A stretch of 64,000 bases of DNA from Polytrichum commune. Its lineage: Eukaryota; Streptophyta; Polytrichopsida; Polytrichales; Polytrichaceae. Every line of letters starts with the position of its first letter. Position 1 is the first letter of the stretch. Positions 1 to 11,300 of the stretch are shown here, one piece after another. Under the pieces are notes generated by a model, which was not told the origin of the DNA, searched no databases, and saw nothing but the letters and a program-made list of their open reading frames with translations. The translations under genes and the position numbers were made by a program. The DNA is taken from contig OX485807.1 of assembly GCA_950295325.1 (NCBI GenBank), positions 51,554,440-51,618,439 of the forward strand, read 5' to 3'.

Positions 1-354
1 CAGGGCTCCTCATTTTGAGAGTGGACACCATGTCTTCAAGCATTTGTTCCTAGTGAACTATGCACTCTCATGTGCACTTATTCTTTTGTTCCATGAAATC
101 ACACTCCATTGAATTGTCTTGCACCCGACCAAGAGTATCGTCTCTTCCCCTTTTTCCCACTACGGCTCCCGCAATTCACGATTTGCATTTGTTAAGGGGA
201 TTTTCTCTGTATCCATGCGTCAATGTAGCTGCCCTCATTGGAAAATATCAGGACTCTTTATACTTTGGTCAGTGTTATTTGATGCCAGTTCTTGTGACGT
301 GGGGGCCATATTGCTGTGATCACAACCTTGGTTTACTTAGTGCAATGATATGAA
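1..354. other. Gene-free left edge, nothing recognised
   Basis: No exon-like or repeat-family signal was found in this stretch. Short open frames on the plus strand have no recognisable motif and overlap each other. Confidence 0.4.
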
Positions 355-1310
355 ATGAAATTGATTTTAAAGTCTAAGAAGTCGAAAAGGTTCATGGGAT
401 TGAAGTAGATCATGATGGTTTCAAATCCCAACTAATTCTCCAGAGTGGCGGAGTGCAGTAGCCTCCGTGAGGTAGAGGCTAATATAAACTTGGAGGGTCT
501 GATTGGAAGAAAGACTTTAGGTTCCCTAGGACTACATTTTGAAATAGTGATGGAAACTTCTCTCCAATGGGCTTATATAGGGGACATTCCAACATGAAAG
601 TGTGCCTCATTTTCAACTACATTATAGGAGCAAAAGTGGCATAGTCTAGTATCTCTAGAGATAGGGATACTCGTCCATCATCCAATTTCAATGGCAAGTC
701 TATGGTTCAAGGTGCGGTAAGCGGCAATGATCATGTGTTGTGGTGGTGTCAATGGTTGCTTCAAGGTTTGAGAAAACCCTTGAGGTGGAGGTAATCTAGT
801 TTCTTCCTTGAGAGATGGAAAGAGTTCCATTCTTTAGCAAGAAATACCCCCTTGATATCATTGTATATTATTTTAGATGTGGTTGGGTTGTCATGGGTGT
901 CCCAGTGAGATAGACCCCATGATGTCTTCCACACGGTTGTCGATTTGTGCCAGGTGTTAAATCCATGTTCAGCCATGTGTCAGGAAAATGAGGCTACTTT
1001 ACTGACTAACCAAGAGGGGGAAGATGTGGGCGAGCCGTTGTTGAAAGCATATAGTGAGCTTCAGAGCATGTAATTCTATGGGAAGTTCTCCAAATTCAGC
1101 CAACAAAATATGATAGGTTGCCGAAGAACGCACTCCGACGTGAGACATCATATGCATCTTTATGCCCTTCTTGAAAACCTTCCAATGAAAGTTTCTCAAG
1201 CCGCCTCCCCAAATTTCAGTACCATGTGTGAAAGTTAGAAGCACCAAAACCTTGATTAGATGGGATTTTAGTTCCCACTTAGTGATGTTTACCATCAATA
1301 CAAAGTATCA
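355..1310 (-). pseudogene. LINE reverse-transcriptase C-terminal remnant (copy 1)
   Basis: Read on the minus strand, the first part (about 1298-999) gives a stretch containing LLAEFGELPIELHALKL. A shifted frame (about 976-761) gives FNTWHKSTTVWKTSWGLSHW and KKLDYLHLKGFL. A third segment (about 730-600) gives ISRDTRLCHFCSYNVVENEA, with a CxxC...H arrangement like the zinc-binding tail of plant non-LTR reverse transcriptases. The reading frame is broken by at least one frameshift and an in-frame TGA near 670, so this is a dead fragment. The same sequence recurs at 41120-41640, 56041-56515 and 62129-62450, which shows that it is a dispersed family. Assignment to a LINE is from the general look of the tail region; the catalytic YxDD part is not present here. 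Confidence 0.7.
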
Positions 1311-1750
1311 TAATCCTGATTCAACAAAAAGTCAACAATAAAAACTAAATACTTTTGGTTTTACAGAATATCATTGATGAGAGAGAGTAGAGTGTGCTTG
1401 AGACAGTCCCCGCTCCATCTCTTTAGAACAGAGGAATTTGAGTAGAGCACTTCAGAGAACTTGCAATCCACATGAAGTACCCGTGGCATTGCATGCGGAG
1501 ATCTTGTGTAGGTCAAAATTCTTGGTCACTTTCGTTGGTAATTGTTCAACCACAAATGAGTGCGATTTTGAGCACTGCCAAAACAATTTCATTGCCAATG
1601 GTATCCTGATAAAGGTGTATCCTGATAAATGCCATTTGTTGATGGAGAATTTTCTGATACTCATATATACACAATACACAGCAGGTGATCTTAGTTAGCA
1701 GGTTTGATGTCATACGATTCATTCAGCAGAGATTAGTGATATTGTATACA
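1311..1750. other. Unassigned intergenic sequence
   Basis: No gene or repeat copy was recognised. A short GA-rich patch lies near 1378-1390. Confidence 0.35.
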
Positions 1751-1756
1751 AGTGTA

Positions 1757-2130
1757 ATCAGGTGGATGTGTGTTATTCGGATAGTTTTCTCTCTACACCC
1801 GCTTCTGGTAATATATGAAGCACGCAATTAGTGCAAGATGATTAGCAGATCCAAATCCTGCTCATAGCCATGTGCCTCATAATTTTTGGAGCTCCGATGA
1901 AAATCTTTTTCATTATCATAACAACCTTTTTTGTGCTCATGAAGTGGTCATATAGGTTCCTCCGGTCATGTTTTCTATTAAACTTAGAATGGTTAGGATG
2001 TTTTGAGCACATAATCCACTCTCTTTCAAACACATGTCTTTTGGTGTTTGTTCTTGAATCCGCACCTTACCACATACCACTCGAATAATGGGTGTCCACA
2101 TTATTGCTATGTTGGATTTAGACACATTCA
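1757..2130 (+). repeat. MITE-A related repeat (subfamily 2)
   Basis: The copy starts with GTGTGTTATTCGGATAG and closely matches 46990-47370 along its length. Shared landmarks include ACTAGTGCAAGATG-like and CATGTTTTCTATTA-type blocks, and a 3' half with TTGAGCACATAATCC and CTCTTTCAAACACATG. Partial copies of the same family lie at 3720-3990, 34925-35130, 39120-39235, 50640-50700 and 54325-54640. No transposase is present. Confidence 0.6.
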
Positions 2131-2190
2131 CCTTACCATAGAGTCGACTCAGGCTAAGGCTATAAGTTGCCTTCAAGATCAATCGGATTT

Positions 2191-2780
2191 TGGTGGGTCC
2201 ATGAAGCCACAATGAGGAGGGAGGAAAGTTTAAGAGTCTTTTATAATCCTAGATTCAAATTGCTATAATGAATAAGAGTGAGATATACCAAGATAACAAA
2301 AAAAAACTTTGATAAGTATAGATCATGATGACAACAACAACAATCATACCCCATACCCTACCAGTGAAGAAATTTAGCATATTTTTTTGGTTTGGGTATG
2401 ATCAGAGAAACAAAACCCCATGTAGAGATATAAAAATAAGAAGCATTTCATATTATTTTAAAGATTTTTCCACAATAACCAAATTATTGTGGAATGTTTT
2501 AGTGGATATTCTCTTCAACCTATATTCATGATATAGGTTACCCTTTTCTCCATCACCGGTCGGTAGCAAAATCAATAATCATGGCACCTAAATATGTTTC
2601 CAATGTAAACCTAGTTGTCAACTTAGCAATTGACATTTGGCTAAGTGGATTTCGACCATGACATGTCAACGTTGATCAGAGTTTGATATTGTGTTGCATA
2701 GAAAGAGGTTGCTGAAAGATGCAAACATGGGGCGGTGATCGAGAATGGATTGGCTACCTTAGGTCCTCCCAATTGTGTTC
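2191..2780. other. Unassigned intergenic sequence
   Basis: AT-rich sequence with no recognisable gene or repeat boundary. Confidence 0.35.
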
Positions 2781-2782
2781 CG

Positions 2783-2945
2783 ACTAATGAGTGTGGAATA
2801 GTTGATAAAATCTGAAGACGTGGTCCAATCTCTTTTGAACATGTGTCTTTATGGTATTTGCTCTTTGATCCTCACCTAACCATGCACCAATCGAATATAG
2901 GTGTCCAATTAAGAAAAGTAACCCAATAACACCCACTTACCTTAA
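2783..2945 (+). repeat. MITE-A 3'-half fragment
   Basis: This matches the 3' half of the element at 16014-16338: a GAGTGTGGAATAGTTGAT block, then a TCTCTTTTGAACATGTGTC block, ending in AAGAAAAGTAACCCAATAAC next to ACCCAC. The end is the reverse complement of the family's 5' end, so it is one terminal inverted repeat. Confidence 0.6.
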
Positions 2946-3100
2946 TAATTTGCACGCCTTTGGTTGGCATGCTTGTCTTGTGGCTAAGGTTGTGCTTAGG
3001 GGTTAGGCATTTGTGGCCAAGGACGACCATTGTTTTGTGACCTCACGTTTCAAGCATCACATATGTTGATCCTTTTATTGGGTTTGCATTGTGCATTGTT

Positions 3101-3325
3101 CCAATGTCCAAGGAGATTTTTTGGTCTAATTGGTCAAAATCCTAGTGTTTCCAAGTCCAACCGGTTACATGTTGTGATTTTTCGGTATTTCTTTATCAAT
3201 TTGAGGCATTTCTCATAGATTCCTTTAAACAACCGGTAATTTTTCTAATGTCTTCAACTTCAACCGGTTATTTCTTAAACTTAACCAGTCTATAACTAGC
3301 AGCCCATTCTCCCCCTTTGGTCCCT
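3101..3325 (+). repeat. MITE-B copy (about 225 bp)
   Basis: The internal blocks TAGTGTTTCCAAGTCCAACC, GGTTACATGTTG and CTCATAGATTCCTTTAAAC match the element at 18461-18684. Related copies lie at 43594-43850 (inverted) and 45900-46130. The right end has a CTCCCC block corresponding to the inverted terminus of the better preserved copy. Confidence 0.6.
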
Positions 3326-3354
3326 TTTGGTGTTTTTTTAGTGATCCAATATGG

Positions 3355-3450
3355 TATGCTTCCTACATGGGAAAATTTTGCACCACCTTATACATCTCAA
3401 GATCTGGAGCAAAATCTCTTACATGAGCAGTTATGGGCGCCTCTACTCTA
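3355..3450. repeat. Fragment of 332-bp repeat family
   Basis: The block running from TTTTGCACCACCTTATAC to GGGCGCCTCTACTCTAG matches, in the same orientation, the end of the copy at 48283-48650 and is inverted relative to the tandem pair at 28402-29075. Confidence 0.5.
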
Positions 3451-3719
3451 GTATGCGATGGTTAGCAAGTTTAGGGTGAGATCTGTGCATGCCACTAACC
3501 CACTAGACTTTGGTGGGAGTAAGGGCAATTTTAGATGAAATAAGATGGGGTAGTGTTTGTATGTTCCAACCCAATACTGTTATTTTAAGTGTTTAGTGAG
3601 CGCATGGAAGTCTAGTAGGCCCATCATCACAACCCTCCACATTCTAATAGGCAACCATATTGTGGTCGGTTGGATGCTTTATAAAATCTAAAATCTAGTG
3701 GGCGAGCAGCATTGCATGG

Positions 3720-3990
3720 AAACTCATCCTTAGTGCTCCAATCCAAAGTGAAGATTCCCTTACTTCTTAATTGATCATATAGGTCCACCCAAATATGTTG
3801 ACCACTATTGAGCCTTGAATAAGTTAACAACTTTCGAGCAGTAGTCCAATCTCTTTTGAATACATATCTAAAAGTAGATGGGTCTTAAATGGTTACTTAT
3901 TCCAACTAGCCCACTTCTCCTAGGATAAGAAACATGTGTTTACGGTATGTTACCCTGATATCGAGGGGGTGCCCTCTTACTGTGCTCTAG
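3720..3990. repeat. MITE-A subfamily 2 pieces, two partial copies end to end
   Basis: 3720-3870 matches the 3' half of the family (AAAGTGAAGATTC, GTTGACCACTATTGAGCC). It is followed by a 5' piece containing GATGGGTCTTAAATGGTTAC and a TAGCCCACTTCTCCTAGGAT block. The two pieces are abutted, so the boundary is a rearrangement or nested insertion. Confidence 0.5.
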
Positions 3991-3999
3991 GGAACAAAT

Positions 4000-5000
4000 T
4001 CCAAAATAAGGGTTCCCAAAGTTCCCAATGCAATAAACTAATGATGGTGGGGAGGGCGTCAGAATTAGGTGGAGCCCATCTTCATGAAGGAAATTGAGAA
4101 GCACTTACATGGGAGAAGTACCAAAAATAAAGAACACAATCTCTCCAAATATGACAAGCTAAATAATGATGGTTTCAAGGACAAGGAAATTCCTTCGTAT
4201 TCCTTGGCTATGATTGGTTGACTAGGGCGTCGGATATAGGACACTTGGTGAGAGTATTTAGAGCCAAGTTAGTGATAAACCGAGAGATTGACAAGATTTG
4301 ATTCTATGATAAGAGTTGTTCAAGTGTGAAATGAAACCTTTTGGAACTATTATAGCACACTCTAGTAGATTACTTTGAAAGTTCAATAATTCAAGAATGA
4401 TGAATTCAATTCAAAAGTGCAGTTCCTCTCTATGGGAAAAAGTACCTAAATAGCAACAAAGATGTAAGATATATTTTGGAATGCAAAAACTCACCATTCC
4501 ATATGTATGCTGTGCTTCCAGTAATCAACGCACACATGAGTTGCAATCGCTATAGAGCTGGGAACTCCGCTTCAGAAAATTAACTAGCCCAAATTAGAAA
4601 AGCAAAATCTGTGTGGCCTAAGCAGAAGGCACAACAAGAATGTCATTTGGCCTTGGCCTCCACAGTCATAAATACAGTTGCTCCTCAAGGCACATCCCTG
4701 AAACGGAATGTACTTGACAATTTTGACTAACCAACATATGTTACAAACTCACACCCCGATTTCCATTTCGTTTGCCAAGCTATGCACACTAGGCTCGGAA
4801 GAAGCACACTACATAATAGGCATGTCCCTTCCTGCACAGCACATGACAGGAAAGGCATTTCAACTCTCACAATCTTAAAATTATGTGAGCCTCTCTGATT
4901 TCTGTTGAGACTGAGAACTAGAGACATCTGGAGAGCTGAAGCTCAACCCCCCGTCAACAACTTGGCGTGAATTCTCAATCCCTTTGGGACTGCCTACTTA
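4000..5000. other. Intergenic sequence 3' of the paladin-like gene
   Basis: No gene was recognised. The last few hundred bases are probably beyond, or at the end of, the transcript of the minus-strand gene that stops at 5354. Confidence 0.35.
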
Positions 5001-5010
5001 GATCAACAAT

Positions 5011-5016
5011 TTTATT
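5011..5016 (-). terminator. Candidate polyadenylation signal of the paladin-like gene
   Basis: TTTATT on the plus strand reads AATAAA on the minus strand, about 340 nt past the stop codon at 5354-5356. The hexamer is common by chance, so this is only a candidate end for a 3' UTR of reasonable length. Confidence 0.3.
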
Positions 5017-5353
5017 GAGAGTCCCATTTGTGTTCTAGGTGCGAAAAGGACTCGCTTTACTGTGCTGAGCTCCCCCTCTGCTAACCAATCTGGGACCCAG
5101 CTAGTTAGTTATCCACCAACACCAAAAAGGACGTCTGTTTTCTTTGCATCCAAGACATTTTACTCGGAGATAGCATTGCATCCCTTGTATTGTAGGAAGT
5201 ACAAAAGCACCAGATAGAACATGGCTTCCAATCTTCTTCAGCAGCAAAGAGTGCCGAGTCCTTAGCGAAGTCCAGCAAGCACACCTTGAAAACTGTGCAT
5301 GAATGATCTCTTCTGCCAGTGGTGATGAGGATATAAACTCCAGGAAAAAATTA

Positions 5354-8300
5354 TCATTTTAGCTTCAGGTTGTCGCAAAGGTGACCAAGCTCGGGACGAG
5401 CTTGCATCCAAGCAGAGAATGCAGAATCTCCTGCAGATGAGCTGCCTTGAAGGGAAACCCTACTGATGAGGTACGACCTGAAGGCTATCAAATAGAAGTA
5501 CCTCCTGTAGATCCCAACCCCAAAACTAAAGCAATGAGGAACAGTCCAGAATACATTCACACAGAAGAACGCATCTACCACCACTTTACAACAACCTCAG
5601 AGCTGACAGATGTTCCATATGAAGGATTACACCAACTACACAAATCATGAGATGTCTCAGATTTTTCAAGAATGCCACAAACAGATGGGGAGACCTATTT
5701 TGCAGAGGTAGAAGGGCCTCTTACCTTAGAGCATTTATGCCCATATCAAGGACAAAGGATCTACGTTCATCCTCTATATTTGTGAAGCTATCCACCTCAC
5801 GCTTGTAAGCAAATATGTCATCACGCAAATTTCCAGCTCCACCACAACTGTATTCAAAAACGAATGTGTGTATTTAGTCACTAGACTTGCATTGGACTTT
5901 TGCCAATATTTAGCACAAGCTCTATAAAACCATATTTTGGTTTGCAGTCAGGAATACAAAGTGCTCACAAAGAAATGATTCCACTTGAGTCCTGATTTCC
6001 TAGGACCGTGGCCCTAAGTGTGTTGAGATCGGCCATCCACTGTTCCCCTACCAACTTCTAAAACATGAACCTCTATCAGAAAAAATAATACAGCAAGGTG
6101 GACAGTCTGGTAGGCAACCTCACAATCATATGCGGATTTTTAAGATTAGAAAGCAAGGTGTACAAACCTGTCAATGACAACATCGACCTCGGCTTTGCTA
6201 GCTGGACCGCTGGCCAAAACTCGCGTGAGGCTCAGAATGTCACGATAGTCACCCTGCATAAAGGCCTCTGTATCATCAAGAGGCCTTTGGACCTTTGGAG
6301 AACCTACCCACGGGGTTGGGCTGAACAAGGAAGGAGTCTTTGAGGATGACACTGCAAGGCTGTCAAGCTGTTCTTCAGCTTGCAACCTTAGGCATGTAAT
6401 GGCCATGGCATAAGAAACGCCTCCAAATCCTGTGTGCGAAATGAAGCAGTACTCCGCGTCTGGACCAGCTCTGCACAAATGATCCACAACAGGCTCTCAA
6501 ACTGCTCCCTGCCTCCTAAACCCTAAACCCGCTAACATACATCTTGCGTGAAAGACATTGAGAGAAGAGGACTGCCCTACAGTACCACCTCTCCCAAGGC
6601 ATTACTATACAGTGATATCCCAAATGCCTGAAAAACATGCCATATCCAATAATGCAACATCACAACCTTAAAATAACAACAGAAGTTGACTCTTTAGGGA
6701 ACATACTCATCCAAGCGTTGATGAATGGCATCAACATCAGACGTTAATGCAGCCCTCTCCCGTGTCAAAGGGATTCGTTTGTAGTCTATGTTGTACCCTT
6801 CTGCTCTCAAACTCGCATACATCTCAGCTGGAGTTTGTACATCATCAGGGCCAATAACCTCCCAGTACCCAATTATGTCCGACTGTTGAGTGATAGGGTT
6901 GTATTCTTCCCGATGGAGTAGCATCCTACCACCAGACCGCTCTACTTCTGACAGTATGTCCTCCTTCAACCTGCTTTCCATCTGTTCCACCTGACATACA
7001 CACAATCAAGGTAGCTTTCTCATGAGGTTGTGACAGCCATGACAAATCAGATCCTTAAAATGCAACATTTATTAGACAACTGTTCCCAAAACTGTGATAG
7101 AATAGCCAATCTTACTAATCTTACTAAATTGCAATATATCTGAAATTACTGTGAGAATAATAGGAGTGACATACCACTGGACCTTTCACGCCCACGTGTT
7201 TGAGGGTGCTAACAGGCTGATCAACTTCCCGAAGGACAAAGGGATTCCCATGCACATACACCACTACTTCTTCACGTAAATCTGTCACAACAGCTTTACG
7301 TTGCTCTCCTAATCCTGGTTCAGCATACAGATGTCCAAGAACAGCTTTGGCCCCTTCTATTGTTGGAGTAGCCATGCTGTGAACAGGAAAACCTTCGACC
7401 TGTACAATTATGTATAGTTAGAGAATTTTCTGGAGTTCAAAAAATCCCATTACTTGGTTAAAGCCCTGATGTGTAACCTGTCATTTGTAAGATGCTAGAA
7501 GAATCTACACAGCTCCTACAGCACTACTTATCAGAAAACAATTCACCTTGTAATATGTATAAATGAGAACATCATACTTCTTATTGAACTGTTTCATCAG
7601 CCCAAATGGAACACAGCTAGATTTAAAATACCCTTTCACTACTGTGTACTGGCTTCATTGAGATCCACGAGGAAACATCCATGATAATGTAATCCCTATA
7701 AAGAACTTAGGTTAAAATGAACCTACCTAAACACAGTCTTGCTAACTTTGTGAGCAACCAGAATATGGACAATAACCAACTAACTACACATACCTTACAG
7801 ACATGGGGTGCACCAGGAATTGGTGCATGGTCTGATGTAGTCTTCTGTCCTGGAAAGAAGTACATCTTTAAAATGGAACGTTTTCCCAGGACAGATCCGT
7901 TGCGTGACTTCACAACTGCTTCCATTACAGAGTCTTCTTGATTACTTTCTCCATGCGTTTTGAATTCCATCTCCTACAAAATCCAGATATGTCAATATTG
8001 CAGCTTTAGTGATAGTTTACACACCTCAAGTTGTCAGCCTCTAATGAACATCACAAACATGTTGTAACAAAGTGAAACACTGGCTTACATTGATAGTAAA
8101 CACGCGAGTGGGTCTCAAACGCATGCTCCACTTCATTTGCCGCACTTCAGGATGACGATGGAGCCATTGCTTGAAGGTTGTCCCAGAGCCCCCTTGACAA
8201 TAACCATCAAAAGAATCGCTACCCAAGTAAGCAGCAAAAGCAATAAGCATCAAATAACGCTCCAAATACTCCACACCACGATTCAATGCTGCACGACGGG

Positions 8301-11300
8301 CATGGTGCTCCAGATTTTGTTGGTTAAAAGCACGCCTGTAGTGAAGAACAGCTTGGCGCAAGTTTTGCATTGCAGCACAGTGATCGATCACTCCATCCAA
8401 TGCCTCACGGCACTCAGCTCCATTTTCAAGAAGTCGTGTTATTTTGCGAACAATTGGGATGTCATCCATCACAAAACCTGCAATGCAGTTTTGATCCTCT
8501 AGTCTGTTTGCAGGGCTACCCACCTGCATATCACTGTTCACATCTTCCCCACTGCTTGATCCACTGTCTGTATCTAAAGTAGCTGTTGGAAAACCAGGCA
8601 TCCTCAGAGGAGTGCCATTCTCACATCGCAGCAGCACCAGGCACGCAATAACCATCCCTGTTGTTGTGCGACCACGCCCCATCTGTCTCACACAAGAGCA
8701 CATCTTTACCATCACATACAAGAGCAACAACCAGGACATCAAAAATGAAGTGGGAAAGTTTTCACATGTGATAGAAATCCAATTGGAGCCAGCAGCTCTA
8801 TTAGGTCCTCCTTCATCTAAAACCCCAAGTGAGGAGAATTTATTGCAGACAAACTCATGGACTAGTTTGCTTCAGCTCATCAAAGCAGGATGGACAGAAG
8901 GAACAGACACCTAGAGGAGAGACCTTATAACAACATTATTCCTATAAAGTGCCTGTCATGCTGCTGACAGCCAATAGCTAGTTGATTTCAGTAGCTAACA
9001 TTAATAATAAAGCAATGGCTACAACATTTCACATTGACAGTCATGTAGAAGCTTACTTGGCAATTGAATACGAAAGCAGTATCTTGTGGAGCATTAGCAA
9101 TGCGAGAAGCCAGGGCACCAAAATCAGAGCTCTTAGGAGCTTTGCCATCAGTAATCGGTACTCTTGCATAATCAACACAATATCCCTCTGCTTTGAGGCA
9201 CTCATAAACTTCCAATGGTGTCTGCACTGCACCAGGATAAACTTGTTCCCATGCGTCAAAAATTTGACCATCATCTGTCTCATGGTTAACCATGATAGCA
9301 CCGGCATAGCGTTCAGCCTCCCTTAAAATGTCCACTTTCAGACGAGCTTCCATTTGTTCCACCCTCTCTCGGTCTATGCCCTGCATGTTCCAAAATAGCC
9401 TTGGGATCAGCTGAACCTTTTTTTTTTTTTTCACATGAACATAAATGTTACTGCTAACTCAAGAATCACTCCCAACCCATGATAACTGAGGCCACCACAA
9501 CATATAAAATAATAACCCAAATTGCTGCATACATTGATTATGTAAGCAAATGTACTGTATGATTGAAGATATGTATCAAGGAGCATACTTCATATTCCAG
9601 CATGTTCTTGTAAGGACGTTCAACCTCCCGCAAGACAAAGGGCTTGCCCTTGATGTAGACTACAGGTTCTTCCCTCATGTTGTGCCACAAAACTGGCCGT
9701 CCACAGGATCCTTCACCAACTCTTTGAAGTACAGCACGAATACCCTCAATTGTTGGATTAGCTACCCCATATACAGGAAACCCTTGCACCTCCCTGAAAT
9801 TGGGGGCACCATCCACATGCTCTGGCAGGTACATGCTTTGGCAACCAGGACAATGATCACTTTTTAAGACCGTCTGGCGTCCTAAGACCTCTCCGTTTCG
9901 TTTAGCCACAACATTCTCCAGCCTGTTAGGTCGACTATCACCAACTGATGGAGGCTTCTTGATAAGACCTACTGGGTTATTGCCATAGCCTAGTGCACCC
10001 ATCGGATCCCGCCTCAGCAACCTGCAGCAAAATGTGGCATCCATATTAGCACTTCACATTTAGAACCTGAAGGAACTACAAGTAACACCTACCTTTCATT
10101 ATCTAGTGGAATTGAATCTAAATAGATGAGGAGTAGCAAACCTGCGGAGGATGCTGTAGAGCTCCGGACGTGCTCGCATCCATTGCTCAAAGCCTCCCTG
10201 CCCTGGTTGGTGAGTTGCTCCCAATGAAGACTTGTCTGTATGTATATATACTGCAAAACAGATGAGAAAGTAGTATCTCTCCAGATACTCCACAAAGAAA
10301 GAGAGCCCAGCTTCTCGCTTTTTCTCATCAGCTTGCCTCTGGATACTGTTTCGGTAGCCAGCTATTGCCTCACGTAGATTCTGCAAATAACATTAATTAG
10401 TCTAGTTTGACTACAATTTGAGGATAGAACTTGAAACACTACTATTTGGGCTAGACTGTAGTTTAAATGAACATCAACTGGAATCAGTATCATAACAATC
10501 CCATACTTATATTGATACCTGCATTGCTGAGCAGCTGTCAATAACTTTATCAACTTGTCGCTTCCCTTCCACACCTCCCTGCCATGCCACACTTTTCAGT
10601 ACAGAACTATAGAACTCATGGTGATGTGAACCTCAAAACACCTTCCAAAAACAACATAAAAGAGATTTATGAAATCTTATACAAAAGTCTAGATCTCTGT
10701 GAAGGACAGAAAGGACTTTGCATCCAATACTACCTGGCAACATAAAAGTTGCCAGATTAATCAAAGGAAAGCTGAAGGAAAACTTTCCAAAAAAAGCAAT
10801 CAGGCTTCCAACATAGACATGCAATGATCCTACAAAGTCCTTGCTGAATACAACCAAGCATACATGGAGACATCAAGTCCCATAACAAGACCCTCTAGAA
10901 TATCTCCCAATCCAAGATCTCATACCACAGTACTGACTGAAGAGAAATTGATAGAAAGGACCCATGTGATAGATAAAGATTTTTAAAAGTAAAGCCAAAA
11001 CAGCAACTTAAAGTCTCACCTCCAACACACGAATCAGGCTGCGAATGACTGTATATTCTCCTCTTCTAAGTGCCTCTTCAGTATCAGGCACATCATACAT
11101 ATCATCATCTGGTGTCTCATGAATCTGTCCCATCGAACTAGACCTTGGCAGTCCTGCAACAATCCAAGAAAAGATATACTCAGTACCTAATTCACTGTAA
11201 GGTGCTTATCTCTTATATGTCCAACACATCCTGCTGCATGATATGTCAAGAACATCTTCCAAACCAGGTCCAGAAAATAACAGCCCCTTGCATATAAAAG

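Noticed and set aside
6515-6531. Telomere-like AAACCCTAAACCC in a paladin-like intron
   Set aside because: One and a half units only. Such short matches are common in plant introns and promoters and do not indicate an interstitial telomere.
8137-8502. 121-codon plus-strand open frame
   Set aside because: It is the opposite strand of paladin-like exon 13, whose coding frame is supported by homology between the repeats.
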